From the NCBI GenBank assembly GCA_964478515.1, contig CAYZIL010000016.1, positions 1 to 51,057 of the forward strand: 51,057 bases of DNA. Reading direction: 5' to 3'. Below the pieces are notes generated by a model. That model was not told the origin of the DNA and did not search any database. It worked only from the letters and a program-made list of their open reading frames with translations. Position 1 is the first letter of the stretch. The number at the start of each line of letters is the position of its first letter. Position numbers and translations under genes: made by a program. This document shows positions 47,842 through 51,057 of the stretch, one piece after another. This DNA comes from HGM13233 sp964478515. Its GTDB lineage: Bacteria; Bacillota; Clostridia; Oscillospirales; Ruminococcaceae.

Positions 47842-49419
47842 TCAGACTCTGTGCGGCCGGCGCAGCAGCATAGATACGAGCTCTGAAAGCGTTCCCTTAA
47901 AACGCCGCGCTTTTTTGCCGCCGTAGTAGGTCGTCTCGGGCCTGAACGAGCCGAGTTTTTCCGGCGACAGCTCGAAAATGTCAACAGCGGCGGTAAAAAA
48001 GTCAGCGCGCATCCCCGGGCGCAAAGCACCGCGCTCGTCCTGCTCCAGCAGCGCCGCCGCCGCGTTTTGCGTGTAGCAGCGAAAGGCCTCGCGGTTGGTA
48101 ATTGACTCTTTTTCATTGTAAAACTGCACCATGCCCATCATCTGCAGCCAGGGGTCCAGCTCCTGTACCGGCGAGTCGGACGAGCCGCAGGCCAGTATCC
48201 CCTTGTCGAGCAGGGTGCGAAAACGCAGTCGGGCAATTATTTCGTCCGGCAAATACTGCTCGTAGGTGTGCAAAAAGCGCTTGTCAATCCACGAATACCC
48301 GGGCTGCAACATCAGCGCGTATCCGTGCGCGGCAATCGACTCAAGCTGCTCGAGCGAGGCAAACTCGCAGTGCTCTATGCGGTGACGGCAGTGCGGCTCA
48401 AGCCGGTTGAGCGCTGTGAGTATGCGCTCTATGGCGGCGTCGCCAATGGCGTGGCAGGCAATCTGGTAGCCCTGCGCGTCGGCTTTTTTCACAGTATCGT
48501 CAACCTGCTGCTGCGAAAAGTAGGGCGGTGAAATTTTGCCGCTGTCGCGGTACGGCCGCGTAAACGCGGCAGAGTGCGCGCCCGAAGCGCCGTCCATCTC
48601 CCAGTCGCCGCACCCGCCAATACGCCGCCGCCGCTGGTATTTTGTCAGCGGCAGCGCCCGCTCAACGTCCCAATACTGAAAATAGAATTTTACCGCGACG
48701 TCAAAGTGCCGCGCCAACCGCACAATCAGCGCCGTCGTCGGGTCGCGGGGCGAGTCGCCGTTTCCCTCAAGCGCGCCGACGCAGGCAATGCCGAAGCGCG
48801 CGCAGTCGTTGTGAAAATTGGCTATTCCCTTTGCCAGCATGCGGGGCGTTACCGCCGCCGCAATTATGTCGGTCAAGCGGCCCTGAACGCGCTCGTGCGC
48901 CTCGCCTGCGAGAACGCCGTCGTGTCCGGCGGACGTGATACCGAGTTTTTCGAGCATTGCGCTCGACAGTGCGCTGGCGTGACCGTCAATCGTATAAATA
49001 ACCGCGGCGCGGCCGCCGCACCACTCGTCAAGCTCCTGCCGGTTGGGCAAGCGCCGCTCGGCCATAGCCGTGGCGATGTAATTTGTGCCGACTATCAGCG
49101 CGCTTTTCGGCTGCGACGCCGAAAAAGCGCGGATTTTTTTCTGCACGCCGGCAATGTTTCCGGGTTCTACGCGGCCGTCGCAGACAGCGCACACGGTAAA
49201 GCCGGTAGAGGCAACAATTGTCGGCAGCAGGTGAATATGCCCGTCAATCAAGCAGGGGTAAACGTGCTTGCCGCCCAAGGAGACCCGCCGGGCATTCGGC
49301 GCCGCCGGCAAGTCGAGCGCCAGCACTTTGCCGTCTTCAACCAGCATTGTCGCGGCGGTATGCCCCGCGTCAGCGTCACAGTGTATGACCGCGTCGGTAA
49401 AAAGTATTCTCTCTTTCAT
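47842..49419 (-). CDS. Amidohydrolase family 3 protein (YtcJ/NfdA-like)
   Basis: 525 residues: beta-sandwich at both ends (DAVIHCDADAGHTAATMLVEDGKVLAL; LRPGMRADFFTAAVDIF) around a TIM barrel with the metal motif DGHIHLLP, the internal IDGHASALSS, HAIGDAAIERILTAL, HRIEHCEFA and CGSSDSPV, all typical of YtcJ-like amidohydrolases that cleave N-formyl or N-acyl groups. 2 bp after an amino-acid permease gene, so the substrate may be an N-acyl amino acid or related amide (inference). Confidence 0.9.
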   Translation of the reverse strand: MKERILFTDAVIHCDADAGHTAATMLVEDGKVLALDLPAAPNARRVSLGGKHVYPCLIDGHIHLLPTIVASTGFTVCAVCDGRVEPGNIAGVQKKIRAFSASQPKSALIVGTNYIATAMAERRLPNRQELDEWCGGRAAVIYTIDGHASALSSAMLEKLGITSAGHDGVLAGEAHERVQGRLTDIIAAAVTPRMLAKGIANFHNDCARFGIACVGALEGNGDSPRDPTTALIVRLARHFDVAVKFYFQYWDVERALPLTKYQRRRRIGGCGDWEMDGASGAHSAAFTRPYRDSGKISPPYFSQQQVDDTVKKADAQGYQIACHAIGDAAIERILTALNRLEPHCRHRIEHCEFASLEQLESIAAHGYALMLQPGYSWIDKRFLHTYEQYLPDEIIARLRFRTLLDKGILACGSSDSPVQELDPWLQMMGMVQFYNEKESITNREAFRCYTQNAAAALLEQDERGALRPGMRADFFTAAVDIFELSPEKLGSFRPETTYYGGKKARRFKGTLSELVSMLLRRPHRV

Positions 49420-49421
49420 AT

Positions 49422-50555
49422 TTACATCACGCTTCCTACCGCCATTAGTAAGTAGGCGACTATTACCATAATCTGCACGGGTGTGTCACCCAGCGCACCC
49501 AGCATGCCGCCGGGTATCTCTTTGCGGGCAATTCGGTAAGTCGGCACCAACATCACCGCCACAATTATAGCGATGGCGCCGCCCGCTAGCTCGAGAAAGT
49601 CTATAAAGCCGCCGAGATTGAGCACTGCGAGCAGCAGCGAGGGCAGCGTTGCGACAAGCCAGCATATGCGCTCGTCGAGCCGCAGCTGCTCGCGGACTAT
49701 GCCGGAAAGCGCCAGGGAAATTGACCAGTATGTGGTGAGCATGGCCAGCACCGTAAACAGGCCGCCGACCAGCTGCGCCCAAACGCCTATGCCCGCGCTC
49801 CAGCCGGTCATTGCCACCTCGGTGACCTCGCTTGAGGCGAGCAGCGCGCAGACCGTTATAACGACTATTAAAATAAAGTTGTTGAACAGTCCCCAAAAGA
49901 CAGCTTTTTTTACCTTGGCGGTGTCGCCGCCCAACCCTTCGACTGCCTGCGGAATAGAAAAGAAAGCTGAAAACGCAAACATCGCCATGCCGAAAAACGA
50001 CAGCGCCTGGGACACGCTGCCGGCACGCAGCGGCAGCGGCTGATGCGCGGCAAACAGCGAGGCTCCGGCCAGCAGCGCTATGAGCGCAAAAATTACCGTG
50101 ACGGCAATCTTTTCCGACACGCCGACCGCCTTGAGCCCAAACAACACTACCGACGCCGCCAGCAAATAAAACAGCAGCTTTGCAAGCAGTGGCGACAGCG
50201 GCAAAAAGCCCACCAGCACCTCGGCCGCGCCCGCTATGTATGCGGCAAGGTTAGTCACCAGCACAACTGCCATCAGCGCGAAAAAAGCCACCGTGAGCGG
50301 CAGTTTTGCGCGGCCGCGAAAGAGAAATCTCGAAAACACCGACACTATCTGCGTGCCGGCGCCGCACTTCTGCACAACTTCGGCAATCATCATGTGCAGC
50401 ACCCAACTGGCCGCGAAGGCGACGACAAGTATCACCAGCGAGACGAGCACGCCGTTTTGCGCCGCGAGGTACGGCATTGCCAGCACTCCGCCGCCGATAC
50501 CGTAGCCGGTAATTATACAGGCGGCCTCCCACACTGTCAGTTGTTTGGTCTTCAT
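49422..50555 (-). CDS. Amino-acid permease (AAAP/HAAAP-like)
   Basis: 377 residues from ATG 50553-50555 (SD GGGGGA; preferred over ATG 50573, which overlaps the SD). About eleven TM helices; the N-terminal TVWEAACIITGYGIGGGVLAMPYLAAQNG is the unwound-helix substrate-binding signature of aromatic and hydroxy-amino-acid permeases. Ligand specificity not readable. Operon partner of the amidohydrolase. Confidence 0.88.
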   Translation of the reverse strand: MKTKQLTVWEAACIITGYGIGGGVLAMPYLAAQNGVLVSLVILVVAFAASWVLHMMIAEVVQKCGAGTQIVSVFSRFLFRGRAKLPLTVAFFALMAVVLVTNLAAYIAGAAEVLVGFLPLSPLLAKLLFYLLAASVVLFGLKAVGVSEKIAVTVIFALIALLAGASLFAAHQPLPLRAGSVSQALSFFGMAMFAFSAFFSIPQAVEGLGGDTAKVKKAVFWGLFNNFILIVVITVCALLASSEVTEVAMTGWSAGIGVWAQLVGGLFTVLAMLTTYWSISLALSGIVREQLRLDERICWLVATLPSLLLAVLNLGGFIDFLELAGGAIAIIVAVMLVPTYRIARKEIPGGMLGALGDTPVQIMVIVAYLLMAVGSVM

Positions 50556-50592
50556 CCGTATATCCCCCGTCATCTGTATTTATTTACCTTAA

Positions 50593-50620
50593 AGTATAAT
50601 ATAATTTCAGGCGAAAACAA
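50593..50620 (-). promoter_or_regulatory. Promoter of the permease-amidohydrolase operon
   Basis: TTGTTT (plus AAACAA 50615-50620), 16-bp spacer, TATACT (plus AGTATA 50593-50598). Confidence 0.55.
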
Positions 50621-50662
50621 GACGCCGGCGCGTTTTTGCAGCGGCCGGCGCCTTGTTCCGCA

Positions 50663-50820
50663 GCGGTGCTCTAAACGAGAAGAATGTTTTTGTCGGGGAC
50701 CAAGGGGACGTTCCGATTCGTCCCCCTAGCTCCCCGACGCCCCATTAACCCCTTAACGGCAAGAGGAGAACCTCTTGACTCCCCCGAGCCTCGCGCCGGC
50801 GGCGCGAGGCTCGTTTTCGT
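50663..50820 (+). repeat. Dispersed hairpin-rich intergenic repeat, copy C
   Basis: The best preserved copy: GTGCTCTAAAC, T-run and GTCGGGGA; hairpin GGGGACG-TTCCGATT-CGTCCCC (50704-50725); TTAACCCCTTAACGG (50745-50759); hairpin AAGAGG-AGAA-CCTCTT (50761-50776); and GAGCCTCGCGCC-GGC with its 12-base complement (50786-50812). Relative to copy A the last stem carries a compensatory T-to-C and A-to-G change. Confidence 0.7.
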
Positions 50821-50883
50821 TAGCTTAGCTTTTGCGTTCCAAAAAAACACTGTCTTTCCGCGCGCCGCAAACACAGGAAATTT

Positions 50884-51057
50884 AAACGCCGCTTTCCGCT
50901 GCGGCGTTTTGTTCCGCGAAAGGGCGAACGCCATCTTTTGCGGACTTCTATGGGGGTGACAGGCAATTTGCAAAGCGAACGCGGCGCAAATTGCCGCCGA
51001 GAGGGGGCTAAGCCCCCTCCGGAAAAATCCCAACGCAATATCTCGCGTTGGGATTTT
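50884..51057. other. Three further hairpins, no gene
   Basis: AACGCCGC/GCGGCGTT ending in TTG (about 50884-50910), GAGGGGGCT/AGCCCCCTC (51001-51019) and AAAATCCCAACGC/GCGTTGGGATTTT (51024-51057, running to the window edge). The last looks like a bidirectional terminator for a gene beyond the window. Short frames here are not convincing. Confidence 0.5.

Noticed and set aside
50684..50959. 91-codon frame in the right-end repeat
   Set aside because: It runs through hairpins of the dispersed repeat, lacks an SD, and the other repeat copies do not keep the frame.
1..51057. CRISPR arrays, tRNA or rRNA genes, prophage, insertion sequences
   Set aside because: No regularly spaced repeats, no TTCRA T-loop with acceptor pairing, and no integrase, transposase or phage structural genes were seen.

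Overview
The window looks like a draft chromosomal scaffold (100 N at 76-175) from a GC-rich, low-oxygen member of the Clostridia, perhaps an Oscillospirales-type gut lineage. This rests on a spoIID-type gene, Gram-positive style SD and lipobox signals, pyruvate phosphate dikinase next to a glmU-prs pair, a Na+-pumping oxaloacetate decarboxylase, rubredoxin and an ECF vitamin transporter component. The order-level placement is inference. I see no rRNA, tRNA, CRISPR array, prophage or insertion sequence.

Layout. 1-4.1 kb: a lacZ beta-galactosidase with a repetitive Lys/Ala/Pro tail running off the left edge, preceded by a Crp/Fnr-like regulator with an odd start region. 4.2-6.2 kb: pyridoxal kinase, ECF S-component and trmL with overlapping ends. 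6.5-11.7 kb: ppdK, divergent from a GlmU-like gene and prs. 11.7-15.7 kb: acetyltransferase, two membrane proteins (one with a basic tail), spoIID, a very short rubredoxin. 15.8-19.3 kb: four-gene sodium pump decarboxylase operon. 19.5-31 kb: housekeeping and small regulatory units, including an ArsR-type/MFS pair with a perfect operator, a nucleoside hydrolase, a PTPS/QueD-like protein lacking the usual cysteine, a YcxB-HD-metallohydrolase-Dabb run, RlmI, an esterase, and a MarR gene whose promoter is bracketed by two identical palindromes.

31-43.7 kb is the most interesting part: two divergent operons around a LacI-family gene. Leftward: a CN hydrolase (amidase family), an RbsC-type permease, a sugar-type binding lipoprotein, an RbsA-RbsC fusion and an isochorismatase-family hydrolase. 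Rightward: the LacI regulator, a TIM-barrel isomerase/epimerase, an old-yellow-enzyme with an Fe-S motif but no reductase domain, an SDR dehydrogenase and a fumarate-reductase-type flavoprotein. Each operon has a TTGACA-N18-TATAAT promoter and a near-identical 14-bp LacI/cre-type palindrome in its leader. I infer one co-regulated uptake and catabolism system for an unknown, probably amide- or carbamoyl-containing, cyclic or sugar-like compound. A second SDR plus TIM-barrel operon lies at 44.4-46.1 kb. The right end holds a DUF5662 protein, a nitroreductase, an amino-acid permease plus amidohydrolase operon, and a copy of a dispersed hairpin-rich repeat also found at 6.3 and 12.3 kb.
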